Source: Lota lota
Lineage: Eukaryota; Chordata; Actinopteri; Gadiformes; Lotidae
Direction: 5' to 3'
DNA: 64,000 nucleotides
Assembly: GCA_026745465.1 (NCBI GenBank)
Contig: JACYXH010000310.1
Span: 5,372,001 to 5,436,000, forward strand
Position numbers and translations under genes: made by a program. Position 1 is the first letter of the stretch; each line of letters starts with the position of its first letter. This document shows, piece by piece, positions 34,103 through 45,460 of this stretch. The notes under the pieces were generated by a model. It saw only the letters and a program-made list of their open reading frames with translations. It did not search any database and was not told the DNA's origin.

Positions 34103-34440
34103 TAGTGGGTTTTCAGGGTGTAGGAGCCAGCCCATCGGAATAAACCGACCTTGTTTTTTTTAAATTAATTAAATAATTGTCATTTATTAATGTGTTTTGG
34201 TGGGGCATAACAAAAAAATTACCCTTCTGTGGTCCATTTGCGGGTCATTAAAAGCTTGCATTGTATACCCATGGCAGGCCAAATCCATTATCTGCCACCC
34301 TGTCCTAGATGGAGATGGTTTGGAGTGGTGGGTGGAAGCTGTTTTCTGGCATAAGAATTATGCCAAACTATTGGGACAGATCACCTGCAACCTGTTTTGG
34401 CTTTGGTCCCCTTTTTACCACCACCACTAATTATAGTCTG

Positions 34441-34565
34441 TGCTCCCCTCTCCCCCTCCTCCTCTCCCATCATATCCTCTCCTTTGTCCCATCATCCCCT
34501 CCCCTTCTCCCACCCTCCCCGCCTCTCCCATCCTATCCTCCCTTTTGTCCCATCCTCTCCTTTTG
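34441..34565. repeat. Pyrimidine-rich minisatellite, two 40-bp copies
   Basis: CCTCTCCCATCATATCCTCT... (34461-34501) recurs at 34522-34561 with a few changes, a period near 61 bp, inside a C/T-only tract. It explains the Ser/Pro-rich frames here on the plus strand and Gly/Arg-rich frames on the minus strand. Confidence 0.8.
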
Positions 34566-36049
34566 CTCGTTTGTCTTTGTTTGTATCGGGGAGGGCGAGA
34601 GGCATTCATTTACTATTTATTCCTCCCTAATATGTTCTGATCTTCACTTTGGCTTTTAATGGCTGAGCAGTCTGGGCATGAAATGATTTTCTTTAAGTGT
34701 AGAACTGTTGACCGAGGTCCAGGGTTGTCCCGCGTTATTAAGCAGTCGTCACCTGTGAGTGTGGAGGTGCAGCGGGGGGTTCAGAGGTAAACATGTTGGG
34801 TGGGAAGCAGGGAGGGAAGGCCACGGGGCGAGAGGGTTTCCGTGCTTTGAATACCAGTGGATGTGAAGGGAGATGGGGATCGGTGGAGTGGGAGGATTGG
34901 GAGCAGGTTGTGTCCCCCCGCACCGCCTCCCACTACCTCCACCACCACCACCACCACCACCATCATCATATGGGAAACGTGTGGTGGGGTAGAGGCCGTT
35001 TGAGATTGACATCACCTGGACAGATTGTAGGCGTAATGATAGCGAATGGCTCCATATTGGCAGACCGCGGAGCCGCCACCGGTTAGCTTTTTCAGGAGAG
35101 TGAGCAGGGAAATTAGGACTGCAGGGCAACTGAACCCTTAATGGACAATGGCTCACAAACAGTGTAGGCTACATGTGGACGAGTAGTGGCACACCACGCG
35201 CACCCTCGTGCAGTCCACACACACAGACACACACACACACACACACACATACTGCAGCAGACTCTCTCAACAACAGACACTTGCTTTCTCTTCGTATACT
35301 TGTGGCAAGGGGGATGGCCAAGCATCTTGACCTAGCGGCTCCCAGAAACATAATCATCACACAGGCAGCGCCACGCCAGACATGCCCTCTACCGCGCTGC
35401 TTTGTGCACTAAACAATTGAGTACAGGGCCGAGAGTTATTAATTTTTAATACTGCTAAACCGTCCAACATCGAACTAGCTTTCCTTCAGAATATAGAAAA
35501 CATATCTATATGCCATTTGGTGGATGGTTTTATTCATACAGCGTGCAAACATGCCTAGCATGGGTGGCCCCAGTGGGAATATTTATTATTAATTTCAAGT
35601 ATAGTCTGTATACAATATTGGATTGCGCTGTCAAACAGTCAAATATCGAAAAGAAATATTGTTATTCAATCCCAGCTGTTCTTCACAATATGTTTTATTA
35701 ATACTATCGATAACCTCAGCATATATATCTTCTTTACGTTTCAAAGTTGTTTGAGCTGCCAGATGTCTTGCTTAAACCTTCCCCTTTTTCACTAGAGAAT
35801 AGTTATACAGACCATGTTACTGCTTGGCTCATATTCATCCCATCCAGCACGGAGATACATTCCCCCCCAGATAGTGATTAGATAGTGTCATGTGAATCAC
35901 TTGTCAGTCCATTAGTTAAATCCAAACTAATGTTGTAATTCTTCTTCATAAGCATCATATTGGTAGGCTAGATTTTCCTCCAGCATAACAATATGGTAAG
36001 ACCAGAGGGGTTTTGAAAGGTGCTCATTTATGAGATATGCTGACATTGA
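34566..36049. other. Non-coding stretch with small repeats
   Basis: Holds a (CCA)n(TCA)n trinucleotide patch (about 34939-34969) and a CA patch (about 35215-35249). Frames at 34749-35156 on both strands are inflated by these repeats (poly-His, poly-Gly or poly-Val). 35040-35200 is relatively GC-rich. Confidence 0.55.
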
Positions 36050-36381
36050 ATGGACCCAGAAAAACTCTGGATACAGAGAGAAGATTCTAGTTTCTTGACT
36101 TTGTCTCCTATTCTTTTTGTCCTCTTGCCACAAGCCAGACATGTCTCGCAGACATGTCTCGCGGACATGCACATACACCACACGCATCTACCTGCTTGTT
36201 TGATTTATCCACTACACTCTTTCTCTTCTCCTTTTGAAATACTAAAGGTGAGTGGAGGTCTGCAAAGGTCATTTGTTGTTTTTCTTACTTTTCTTTTTCC
36301 TTCTTTTCTTTTTCCATATTCTTCCAGAGTGAAAATAAGCTTCAGGCTCCAGTATTGGACCTTAGAGATATCAGCTCCTGA
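36050..36381 (+). CDS. Candidate two-exon mini-ORF around an 80-base intron-like segment
   Basis: An open frame from ATG at 36050 reaches AAAG/GTGAGT (exon end 36247, donor 36248). This is followed by 80 bases with a strong pyrimidine tract ending TTCCAG (36327), a typical size for a teleost mini-intron. Joining keeps phase 0 and adds 17 codons (start SENKLQAPVLDLRD) before TGA at 36379-36381, giving 83 residues. No domain or homologue is recognised, and the first exon is low in charge with a pyrimidine-rich stretch. GTGAGT and pyrimidine-CAG both occur often by chance here, so a non-coding transcript or coincidence is more likely than a protein gene. Confidence 0.14.
36137..36172. promoter_or_regulatory. 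Candidate p53-family response element (three tandem half-sites)
   Basis: AGACATGTCT (36137-36146), CGC, AGACATGTCT (36150-36159), CGC, GGACATGCAC (36163-36172). The p53/p63/p73 half-site is RRRCWWGYYY. The first two copies match all ten positions with the optimal CATG core and a short 3-base spacer; the third differs at one position. The two perfect half-sites form a full canonical element. Function would depend on chromatin context, which cannot be seen. Confidence 0.55.
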
Positions 36382-38857
36382 CCTGCACACTCTCTCAATA
36401 CCAAATGTCAGATACTGGAGATAACTTTTTCCTTCTCCTGCTAGCCTGACCGCACACATACGCACAAGGTTCCGCTTTGTGTGTATGTGGCGATGAAATA
36501 AAGGAACTCAATATATGAGATGCAGCGATACGTGAGAGCTGTTATCTGGTTCTCCTTTTATTTTTACAATTTTTATCAAATTAATCTACGAAAGGTGGCA
36601 GGGCGCGCTGTTCAACTGTTGGTCTCTCACCCCGCTGTTTGACGTCTGGTCTGTCACTCTTATGCTTTTTGTCTTCTCACTTTCTTTCCTTCTCGCTCTT
36701 TCTCCAACACTTTTTCCCTATTTCTCTCTCTATGTTTCTCCATCTGTAAAAAGCTGAGGTCAGCTGTAGACCGTGCAGGAATGCAAAATGAACACTGATT
36801 AATTATTCCCTACATGTTACATATATCTTTAATAAGTACACAACCCATCCATTATTAATTGCAAATTATGTGTGTAATGTTAGCAAAAACTAAAATTTAC
36901 GACCACAAATTAACCTTTTTATTCACCATTTGTTAGTTTTATCGAAAATGAAACAGTGGCTCCCTCCGTTGACTCCCTACGTGATATAAATACCAATTCA
37001 AATACTACAAAGTTAATCTGTGTGTGCCAAGTGCTGGGGGAAATTTATTGCATATGCATCCTCTTACTACTACTACTGCTACTGCTAGTTCTCTTTGTAC
37101 GCTCTGGCGGGCCCAATCCTGATGGAAAAGTAAATAAGTGAATAGGGCTCTGATGAATTATCTGTTGCTAAGAATTTTCATTTTTTTTTCAACTGCTGTA
37201 ATGAACGTCAGAGTACAGGTTCAAAACTCAGTTTAGCGAGACCAATGGTCCAAGCCCATGCTCTGTTTGAGAGGATAAGAAACCCAAAAAACATCTTTAA
37301 ATTTCTGTCTGTCCCCAACGGTTTTTGAATAACCGACTGTAGACGGCAGCCCTGTCGCGAGACTGTAGTGATAAGGAGGAAAAATATACAACCCCTGTTC
37401 CCCCTCCCCTCTTTCCAATCTTCCATAAATATCTGCTCCCATGGATAATTCTCAGGTGTCCTTGCATGCCCCTCCCTCCCTCACACACACACCTACCTTC
37501 CTCCCATCTGTCCTGTGTCCCCTTGCGGTGCGTGTTATCTGCCCTGGGCTTGTCCTTACGTTGCAGCGTGACTCAGCACTGTCCCCACATATTTCAAATC
37601 AAATATGCCCCGGTGTTTTTGAACCTTGACAGCAGTCCAGCGTCTGAGTGACATTGTCTTCTCCTCTTTGACTTTTTTTAATTAAATGATTAAATAAAGC
37701 ATTTTTTTTTGTATTTTTTTGGGTGATAAACAGTGCCCCTTCAGAAAAAGCTTTAGTTTAAGCATTTAACTTTTTGCGCTTTGGCTATGAAAAAAAAACT
37801 TTTGTATTAAAGTGGGTAAACTATCTTATCTGTGGGTCAATTATCTATAACTTTCTTTGTGTGTGTGTGTGGGAGAGGGGTTCAGGGGATCCATATTCAT
37901 GCCACACGTTTGACGGTGGCCTAACCTTAAGTGAGATTTTATCGAAACATATGTTTCACATGTCTGGCATTTTGCATGTTGACAAATTATATGATATCCA
38001 GGAGCATGCTTGGTTGCTCAGGTGCTGCATGCTATATAGGCCGGATTAGTCAGTGCTAGTAGATTCCACTCCCATTTAGCATCAGTGTACGTGGGAGATT
38101 GTTTCATATGGTAGCTGTTCACAGGCCACACGTTCACGACGGCACATCGTACCGGCAGCCACTCTCTCGCCTTTGTTTCTGTTTTCAATAATGAACAGAG
38201 GCACGTGAAGCTATTTGCTATGAGATTCTTCCCTCCATGCTCAAATGGGACCTCGCGCCCTACTAATAATACCATAATAATCACAAGCATGTAGCGGTTT
38301 GTTCGTTTCCTTCTGGTTTGTTAGCGTCATTGCTGGAGTAATGTATTGGCTGTGAACAAGGTGTGTAGCCACGGCATCACCCTCCTCCACCTCCACAACA
38401 AAGTATGAAATATGCTGCGCCTTTCAAGCAACTTAACGTTTTCGTCCTCGCCCAGAACATGCCGTCCATCACCATCAATTACGTTTTCTCATAAAGATAA
38501 ATGGCTTTCATAGGCCTCAGTCGTTTCTGCCCTCCAGCACCAGATCTGGTGTGTTAATATGAGGTATTCACGTCTGTTGGTGCACAAATCCCATTTGTGC
38601 TTTGCTGTGAGAACTGTTGGGTTGGTTTACAATCGCAAGCACCCCGACAATTCCAAATGTAATGTCTCTTTCAGTATTTCATTAAATATTTTGGAAACCA
38701 CCCGGGTTTGGAAATACTTTGAGCTTTTATGAAGTATGACTCCCCTAAAGAAAGAGCAGTATGGTCTTTACCTTAAGGGTTTGTTATTGTTGTAAATGTG
38801 GTGGCTGTTTCTCCCATTCAGGAAGGGAATTTCTAACCTATTATTTGCATCTCAAAA

Positions 38858-38858
<1 letters not shown>
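36382..38858. other. Non-coding stretch
   Basis: No exon recognised. CTCCAGTATTGGAC...(36347) and GATACTGGAG (36412-36421) make a short inverted repeat. CACCAGATCTGGTG (38538-38551) is a 14-bp palindrome. 38400-38560 has even, conserved-looking composition but is untested. Pyrimidine-rich tract at 36655-36745. Confidence 0.5.

Positions 38859-38946
<88 letters not shown>
38859..38946. repeat. (CA)n microsatellite, about 44 units
   Basis: A clean CA run, same orientation as the other central arrays. Confidence 0.99.
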
Positions 38947-38950
<4 letters not shown>

Positions 38951-39320
38951 AGCGTGCACGTGATGCCCATTAGGACCCATCTTTGTTTCAGTCACAGGTG
39001 CCACTGATATTGATGGTGTTCCTCTATTTCCAACAAGGTGATGGGGTGGGGGGGGTCACATTAGTTATTCCAAATGCTCTTCTGTTTTGGTGACACACCG
39101 ATACAGTGCCACCCTCCCCCCAGCAGCGCAGGTTCAGGTTGACAATTACCTTCACCACCCCCCCCCCCCCCCCCCCGAAATGACAGACAAACGAAGTTGT
39201 CCAACACGCCACATGCTGCAACATTAACATTCAGGCAGGGAAGACGGTAAAATAACAGCACCAATTCTGTTTACTAAAGACCTGTCATCTTGCTAAACGG
39301 AGCATGTCATTGACAAACAT

Positions 39321-39321
<1 letters not shown>
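38947..39321. other. Short non-coding stretch with (C)19
   Basis: Contains 19 consecutive C (39158-39176). The poly-Gly frames on the minus strand come from this run. Confidence 0.7.

Positions 39322-39373
<52 letters not shown>
39322..39373. repeat. (AC)n microsatellite, about 26 units
   Basis: A clean AC run. Confidence 0.98.
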
Positions 39374-39376
<3 letters not shown>

Positions 39377-40019
39377 CATATTCACACGTCCCTCTCCGCT
39401 GTCCCTACAGAGTTGTTTGTCCGCTTCCAACTCATCGCAATCCTTGATCTCGTGAACTACCAGAAATGTCCCTTTTGAAGTCGTCCATGTCGTTTTGTGT
39501 ACACGGCTGACATCCTGCTCTGGGTCTATACTCGTGTGAGGGCCGAGACGGATTTCTTTATACAACGGATCAGCTTCAATCGGTAGTACCGAGAGGGTCG
39601 CACGTACCTGTGATAAAACAGACCTGTGAAAAGTTTGGTACACGCTGGAAAAATATCATTTATAAAACGAGTTCTTAAACCTCAACCGTGGTCCATTCAA
39701 TACACAGTTTGAAAGTGAGGACATTTATTTTTGGCTAGGTTAGCTATACGACACGGTTAGGGCCATCTCATTTATGAGTAGTTATGTTTATGAAGTGGTA
39801 TATATATATTGGTGTGTGTATATCTATACATAGGCATATCTTGGGCTATGTACAACTATGAAAGACTGTTCTGCTAACAATTATGAGCAGAAAAAAGCTC
39901 AGAAATATTTTGTGTTACGGAGTAATGCACTATGCTAATATGTAACCACAAAAACAACGATACAGAAGGGTAAACGGTGGAGACTCTATGTTTACGTGCA
40001 ATAGAAATCACTATCATAC
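39374..40019. other. Non-coding stretch
   Basis: A 116-codon minus-strand frame (39293-39643) runs into the CA repeat. Its upstream half is of mixed composition but matches nothing I recognise. Confidence 0.5.
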
Positions 40020-40260
40020 ATGACAGTCCAGCCCAGGCAGGTCTGGTCCTGGCGCCAGGGGGGAGGGGGTGTGGTCTGGCTGTAATGGGGGGCCGTTAGT
40101 CCATGCCAGCATGGGTGATTACCTGTCCCTTGGCCTGCCCGGAGCCATGGCTGGGGGTGTATTAATAAGGCCACTCTCTTAGTCCATCTATCTGAGGCAA
40201 GCGGCCTCAGTGCCTGGACAGTAATTTATAATTTATGGCCCTGCTTTGGAGGTGTGCACT
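40020..40260. promoter_or_regulatory. Even-composition island (possible conserved non-coding element)
   Basis: GC-balanced sequence with 'gtgattacctgtcccttgg', 'gtgtattaataaggcc' and 'cagtaatttataatttatggcc' blocks and a small stem CTGAGGC...GCCTCAG (40191-40209). No intact frame across it. Looks like a developmental enhancer-type island; conservation untested. Confidence 0.22.
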
Positions 40261-40289
40261 GCGCTGCGACATAGGGATCCATCAATCCA

Positions 40290-40398
40290 TCACACGCACA
40301 CACTGACACATGAACACACAGAGACTTGCACATGAACACACACACACACACACACGCATAATCCTGCACGTGCACATGCATACGCACACGTGCATACG

Positions 40399-40460
<62 letters not shown>

Positions 40461-40562
40461 TATGCACATAGACAAACGTGCATATGCACACGGACACAGA
40501 CACGCACAGACACGGATGTGCATGCATACTCAAACAGACGCACACAAACACACACACACAAG
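40290..40562. repeat. Degenerate CA-rich block (CA, CACG, CATA units)
   Basis: About 270 bp of interrupted CA repeats with CACG and GCATACGCAC variants; pure runs at about 40336-40355 and 40403-40460. It explains three overlapping Cys/Val-rich minus-strand frames. Confidence 0.95.
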
Positions 40563-40689
40563 GATAAGCCCACTGACTCATGACATGCAAATAATGGTTT
40601 TAATGCCCACAGACACACACGCCTACACACAAAATATAGTCACAAACAACAAGCGCACCTGGAGAGAGGGAGAGAGATCACATCGTTTA

Positions 40690-40920
40690 ACGTGCCACTG
40701 GCATTGTTTTGGAGAGATTAGCTAGGATTACATTGGATCTGATGGCAAATTGAACAAATAATTGAAACTAGATTCCTCTCCCATACAATTAGCACAGCGG
40801 GCTGGCCCACTCGTGGCTGCTATAATACCTGGGCTGAAGCAAGCTGGGCCCTGGCGAGCACAGGCCAAGCCCAGTATTTATTTACCAAATCCAGTGGTCT
40901 TTAAGTGTGTCACGGAAGAG
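40690..40920. promoter_or_regulatory. AT-core island (possible conserved non-coding element)
   Basis: Repeat-free sequence with GGAGAGATTAGCTAGGATTA, 'caaataattgaaac' and 'acaattagcaca' cores followed by a GC-balanced half. It has the appearance of a vertebrate enhancer core; conservation untested. Confidence 0.22.
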
Positions 40921-41071
40921 TAGTTCCCTAATCATTCCCCTAACAAATGGAAGGAGAAAACAAGGCAACAAATGACAACACAACTCAACACATTAGCCAA
41001 CAACGGTGAGAGAACCAGTGAAACAGACATCACGACGGAAATACATCAACATTAAAAAATACTCAGTAAGA

Positions 41072-41109
41072 CCGCTTGTTGGCATAGCAACTCACCGGGA
41101 CACGAGTAC

Positions 41110-41145
<36 letters not shown>

Positions 41146-41248
41146 GGGGGGGGCTAATATGGCTTCACGCACACACAGACCCACACGCATACCACACACA
41201 TACACAAAGTGGACTTGTGTCCCGGTGAGTTGCTATGCCAACAAGCGG
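41072..41248. mobile_element. 177-bp palindromic element with 50-57 bp arms
   Basis: The left arm begins CCGCTTGTTGGCATAGCAAC (41072) and runs to about 41128. The right arm is its reverse complement ending GTTGCTATGCCAACAAGCGG at 41248. By eye the first 35 bases match exactly and the full 57 bases have only three mismatches. The centre holds (TG)n, 25 consecutive G (41129-41153), and a CA-rich stretch. It could be a small MITE with long TIRs or a foldback created by inverted duplication; no target-site duplication is clear, and a TA-rich repeat abuts the right end. Low arm divergence suggests it is young or under correction. Confidence 0.75.
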
Positions 41249-41840
41249 ATATATATATGTGTGTGTGTGTGTGTGTGTATATATATGTGTATATAGGGAC
41301 CCATTCCCTGGGTTTGCTCAGTGGCTTGTGGTTGATTTGACACATCCCAGCCATGTGGTGGTGCCCGTCGTGTAGACGCACGCACGCACACACACACGCA
41401 CACTTAGAGGCATAGATCAGGTGACCTGTCCCTTACAGACTTTCAGCCATGCTCACTGGCCCTTGAATGATGAATCACAGGAATACTCGCCCTAGCCCCC
41501 ACCCTCCACACCCCCATCCCTCCATCTTTCTCTCTATCAATTTGACAAACACACACACACCTTTCTGCCTTCCCCCTCCTTTGGGGCGAGGCAGTGTGAA
41601 TCCAGGCCAGGGAATCGAGTAGGGGGTGAGATCAAGGGTAGGGGGATTGTTTGTCCTTTTCTTCTTCTTCTCCTTCTGTGGTCCTTCCTCCTCATCTTAT
41701 GACCGTCTATCTTCATCATGTTCCTTGTATCTTTCCTCCTGTATTCTGCTGCTCATCTTGGCTTCTTTGGATTCTTCACCCCGCCCTCCCTCCTGTGAGG
41801 CATCCCATAGCAAGTCCATTTGTGATCCATTAGTAAGTGT
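41249..41840. other. Short repeats and non-coding sequence
   Basis: A TA/(GT)n/TA compound patch (41249-41294), a CG-containing CA patch (41379-41402), then a C/T-rich tract (41470-41800). No exon recognised. Confidence 0.6.
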
Positions 41841-41866
41841 GGGGGGGGGGGGGGGGGGGGGGGGGG
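41841..41866. repeat. (G)26 homopolymer
   Basis: Twenty-six consecutive G, the longest in the window, 690 bp from the G25 run in the palindrome. Confidence 0.97.
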
Positions 41867-43042
41867 TGATGGGGAAAAGGGGTGGTCTGGGACTGACATT
41901 TTCCTAGCAAATGTGATTTGACCATAGCGGACCAGGTTGTGATCTACTTACTTGATTTTTAAAACCATCATTAATCATGGCAGATTGACCACTGTATGTA
42001 CCTGCATTATTCATAGTGAATGGTAGGAGCTGTGTGTGACGTGATAAAGAGAGTGTTTAGGTGTGCATGCAAGTCAGAATCCGAGCAGCATGTGAAACCA
42101 GACAAATTGAAGCGTGAACATATCTCGGAATGAAACCAGTGTAACGAGAAAACAAGGATGTACATATTTAATAAATTCAGTAAGAGAAGGCTGTCACAGT
42201 AACATGAATAGAACAGTGCAATGCACTGCTGTGAGTTGAGATGAGGTGAAAAACAACAGACACAATGTCAATTCCTATCCTCAGAATATTTGACCTAACT
42301 ATACGGAACACATGTATGTAGACATGGTTATGGAATATAACCATCTTTGGTTATATTGCATCTTTGCATCCATGGCGATGGCCCAACTGTGCCGACGACG
42401 CTGACGTCATCAGGGGAAGGGGGGGGGGGGGATAAAATGTTCAGACAGCACCTGGGTGCGTTGAGCATCGTTGACCAAAAAGGCTGTGCACTGCTTTTTG
42501 CTGTGCAATTCATCTCTGCTCTGGGGATGTCAGCCACCCCCCCATAACACCACATCACAGAGCTTGCATCAGTATTTCTGGTCTTCCCTATACCCCATTT
42601 AAAATGGTTTTCGTATGGATAACACAAAAGCAATCTACAACCTAGCCAGATCGCATATATACATTGCATTATGTGTATAGATGTATGAATGTGTGATGTA
42701 GCATTGAAGTACACAAGCTATCTATATGGACTGAATTTGTACATTTACTTACAGCATCAGTTTACTGTGGTTGCCTTCCAGCATCCTCCCAAATGCACTC
42801 CTCGCACACTTACAAAGCCCCTACCCCTCGTCCGTTGTTTGTCTCTCTCTTTCTCTCTCTCGTGCTGTCTCTCCCACTCTCGCGCTCGCTCTCTCATCTC
42901 CCCCAGATTAAAGGCTCCACTCGAGGAAAACAGGCATACCAAAAAGCCCAGAAAGAGTGTCGTGCCAGCCTGTGGCCTGTTGATAGGCTTGGAACAGGGT
43001 CGCAGCACTGGTCTCTCCAAGAGCTTCCTTTGAAGAGGGAGC

Positions 43043-43044
<2 letters not shown>
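41867..43044. other. Non-coding stretch
   Basis: Contains TGACGTCA (42402-42409), a G13 run (42419-42431), and a perfect 10-bp stem AATATAACCA/TGGTTATATT (42334-42357). A CT-rich patch lies at 42838-42900. No exon recognised. Confidence 0.55.

Positions 43045-43108
<64 letters not shown>
43045..43108. repeat. (AC)n microsatellite, 32 units
   Basis: A clean AC run. Confidence 0.99.
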
Positions 43109-43112
<4 letters not shown>

Positions 43113-45359
43113 TGATGTGTTTGTTTATATTCTCTCAGGCAAATGTCCACTTTGTCCTCGTTCTGATGGTGTGTGTCATTGATGAGCCAAGCCAAGTCCA
43201 TCTCTCAATAACTCTCTCTCTCTCACACACACTCCTCTCATGTGATGTCATTCTATATTAATGAATTTGGCATAAATAACAGTGCCATGGATCCTACAAA
43301 TGTGGAGTTGTATTTTCCAGGCACTGCCCCTTCTATGATGTTTCGCTGTGAGTGATTGACAGGGGGGGGGGAGTTGTCATATAGGGTGCAGTATGGTAGA
43401 CGGAGGAGATGGATAGATCCGGTCTACCTGTCTCTGGCGCTGCCCCCTATAATCTTGAGAGAGAGAATATTGGAGAGAGAGAGGGAGAGAGGTGAGTGTG
43501 AGATGTACAGGCACAAATTTCCATTTCACACAGAACAATACATTCTTTGTGTGGAGTTGCTCGTCAAGCCAATACTACCGGGTGGTGGGCAGCGACCCTT
43601 GAACCCCGGAACAACAATAGTTTATTTCTGTGTTTTTAATTTTGTTGTTGGTCTTTTTCTTCTTTGTTCTTCCTCTTTTCTTCCTTCTTTCTTTCAAAGG
43701 CACCTTGTGCAGCATTGGCGGCGTGACGGACAGCACCGGCATCCGCCACGTCCCCCCCCCCCCCCCCGCTGATAATTCATTTGCAGAGGCGCTGAGCCTG
43801 TGTCGCGCCTAAAAGGGCGGGGGCAATTTAATATGCATGAAGACGCCGGCCATCTTGGACGTCATGCTGCACAGCTCTGCTTGTGTTTATGTGTGTGAAT
43901 TCCTCGTGCACACTTATTTCCCGTTGGTTAAATAGATAAGTGTGTGTGTGGAGGGAGCAGGTGGGAAGGGAGGAAGGGGGTTTTGTGCCTCTGGGGTGGG
44001 AGAGACGTGTCTTCTTAGACTCCCAGTGGCGTTCCACTTAATGTCCCTTGTCCCAGTGTGTATAATGGCATGTCAGCCATTGTCCTTAGATGGGGGGTAC
44101 TGTATTCATGGCCAATCAGGGATAGGAACCACTTCTAAGACTTAGCTAAAGTCATCTTATTAAGTTATTGTTTTGTTATGTGAGTGTGAAATCAAGTGTG
44201 AATGAGAAGACGTATGCGAAGGCTAAAAAAAATGAAGTGTCTTCACACATCACCGAGATCGAAAATGGATGTAAAGAATTATGAACGAAGATGCAATCAT
44301 GTTTTTTGATGATGGCGCATGTATGGTGGATGTCACGGTGCAACAGCCACAGCTATTATAATGCTGCATATTGGCTTTGGGTTAAGAGTTGACGGAAAAC
44401 AATAAACCATTTGCATGTTCCCATATCGACATTTTCACAACATAAAAAAATGCTTGTGCTACAGTCTGAGGGAAACTAAGGATTCTGGCAAGAAATAGAT
44501 GTATTTCCCCCCCTCGTTTTTTGTGAATATCAGCATGAGTCATGAAAGCATGCGAGCTGTCTGTGACAGAAAACAAAAAGAAACAGCAAAATACTTTGGG
44601 AACGGCAACACCAGCAGGAAAGTGATGGAGGGATACATAAACATACAAAAAGAACTTGGGAGTACAGAAAAAACACGGTAAATAACTATCACACTCGCTC
44701 TCTCGGTCTCTGAGCTTTCTCCAGGGTGCGCTAGGCACCTCCGGGGAGAAGGCAGCGTGGGAGTTTGTGGGTAGGCGGTGGCGTCTCATAGGGCCCGGAA
44801 CCGTGTAGCACTGGTTCCAAATATAGTCTCTTGTTAGGTTCTGAGCCACACAGGCACCGCCGGATCCTCGGGGGGCTAGAGGGGGTAGGTGAGGGGCACG
44901 GCGAACACTGGTTTCACAGTTATTTCAATCTTGTTTGTTGTTTTTTGGGGGTTTTAAGGGGTAGGGGTTCTGCGATGCGCAGAAATGTAATGTCTTCTTC
45001 AATTCTCACAATCTAGCTGTGAGAATAGCTGGCAAAATTTTCACGATTTGGTAACAAAAATGTATATTTCCCCCCCAAAAAAGTTCATTTCAGGTGTAAT
45101 GATTAGCAGAATGCCCAGTTCAGCTCATATAATGGTAATAACCTATTTTAATCAATTAGAGTGGAACAATCACTCACTAAACATAAGGCTATATGCTGCC
45201 ATTAATTCCTTATTAGTCTAATTATGTATGACTTGCATTGGCAAGATAGATGCATACAATCATGGACAAAGTGTATAATGAATTTGCTTTAAACTCAAAT
45301 GTGCGTACGGTGCAAAGGTTTCAGTGATTCAAATAAATGGACAGGTTAAATTAAACCCG
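43109..45359. other. Non-coding stretch
   Basis: Holds G10 (43362-43371), a GA patch (43455-43492), and C16 (43752-43767). After the C16 run comes a small AT-core island ('gataattcatttgcagagg', 'aatttaatatgcatgaag', 43768-43850). 44690-44960 is the most GC-rich part. The 155-codon minus-strand frame (44382-44849) has no recognised domain. Confidence 0.5.
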
Positions 45360-45460
45360 CACCCCATCATTTAGCAGATGCTGTTATCCAATAACTTCAG
45401 TATGTCATTAAGAAAACACATAGGGGGCATAAGGATACAGACATACTGTACATACAGATA
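45360..45460. repeat. Fragment of a widespread teleost interspersed repeat
   Basis: 'catttagcagatgctgttatcca' (45368-45390) is a close variant of a phrase (CATTTAGCAGACGCTTTTAT...) that occurs in very many fish genomic repeats. The following 'ataacttcagtatgtcatta' fits a decayed continuation. Boundaries uncertain. Confidence 0.5.

Noticed and set aside
34749..35156. 135-codon minus-strand frame with poly-Gly and proline-rich parts
   Set aside because: Its features come from the CCA/TCA repeat and flanking GC-rich DNA; the alternative frames are equally open.
40290..40562. Regularly spaced repeats that could suggest an array system
   Set aside because: It is a degenerate CA/CACG microsatellite without unique spacers; not CRISPR-like and the DNA is vertebrate.
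42330..42365. Hairpin containing CTTTGGTTAT, suggestive of miR-9
   Set aside because: The match stops after about 11 bases and the stem is only 10 bp, too short for a microRNA precursor.
43705..43740. Possible REST/NRSF (RE1) site around GGACAGCACC
   Set aside because: Only the right half fits; the left half is at the wrong spacing with mismatches.
43697..43812. Exon-like sequence after a pyrimidine tract (reads GTLCSIGGVTDSTGIRHV)
   Set aside because: The frame runs into the C16 homopolymer and no donor follows; probably chance.
44382..44849. 155-codon minus-strand frame
   Set aside because: No recognisable domain or signal of selection; composition is ordinary for random sequence.
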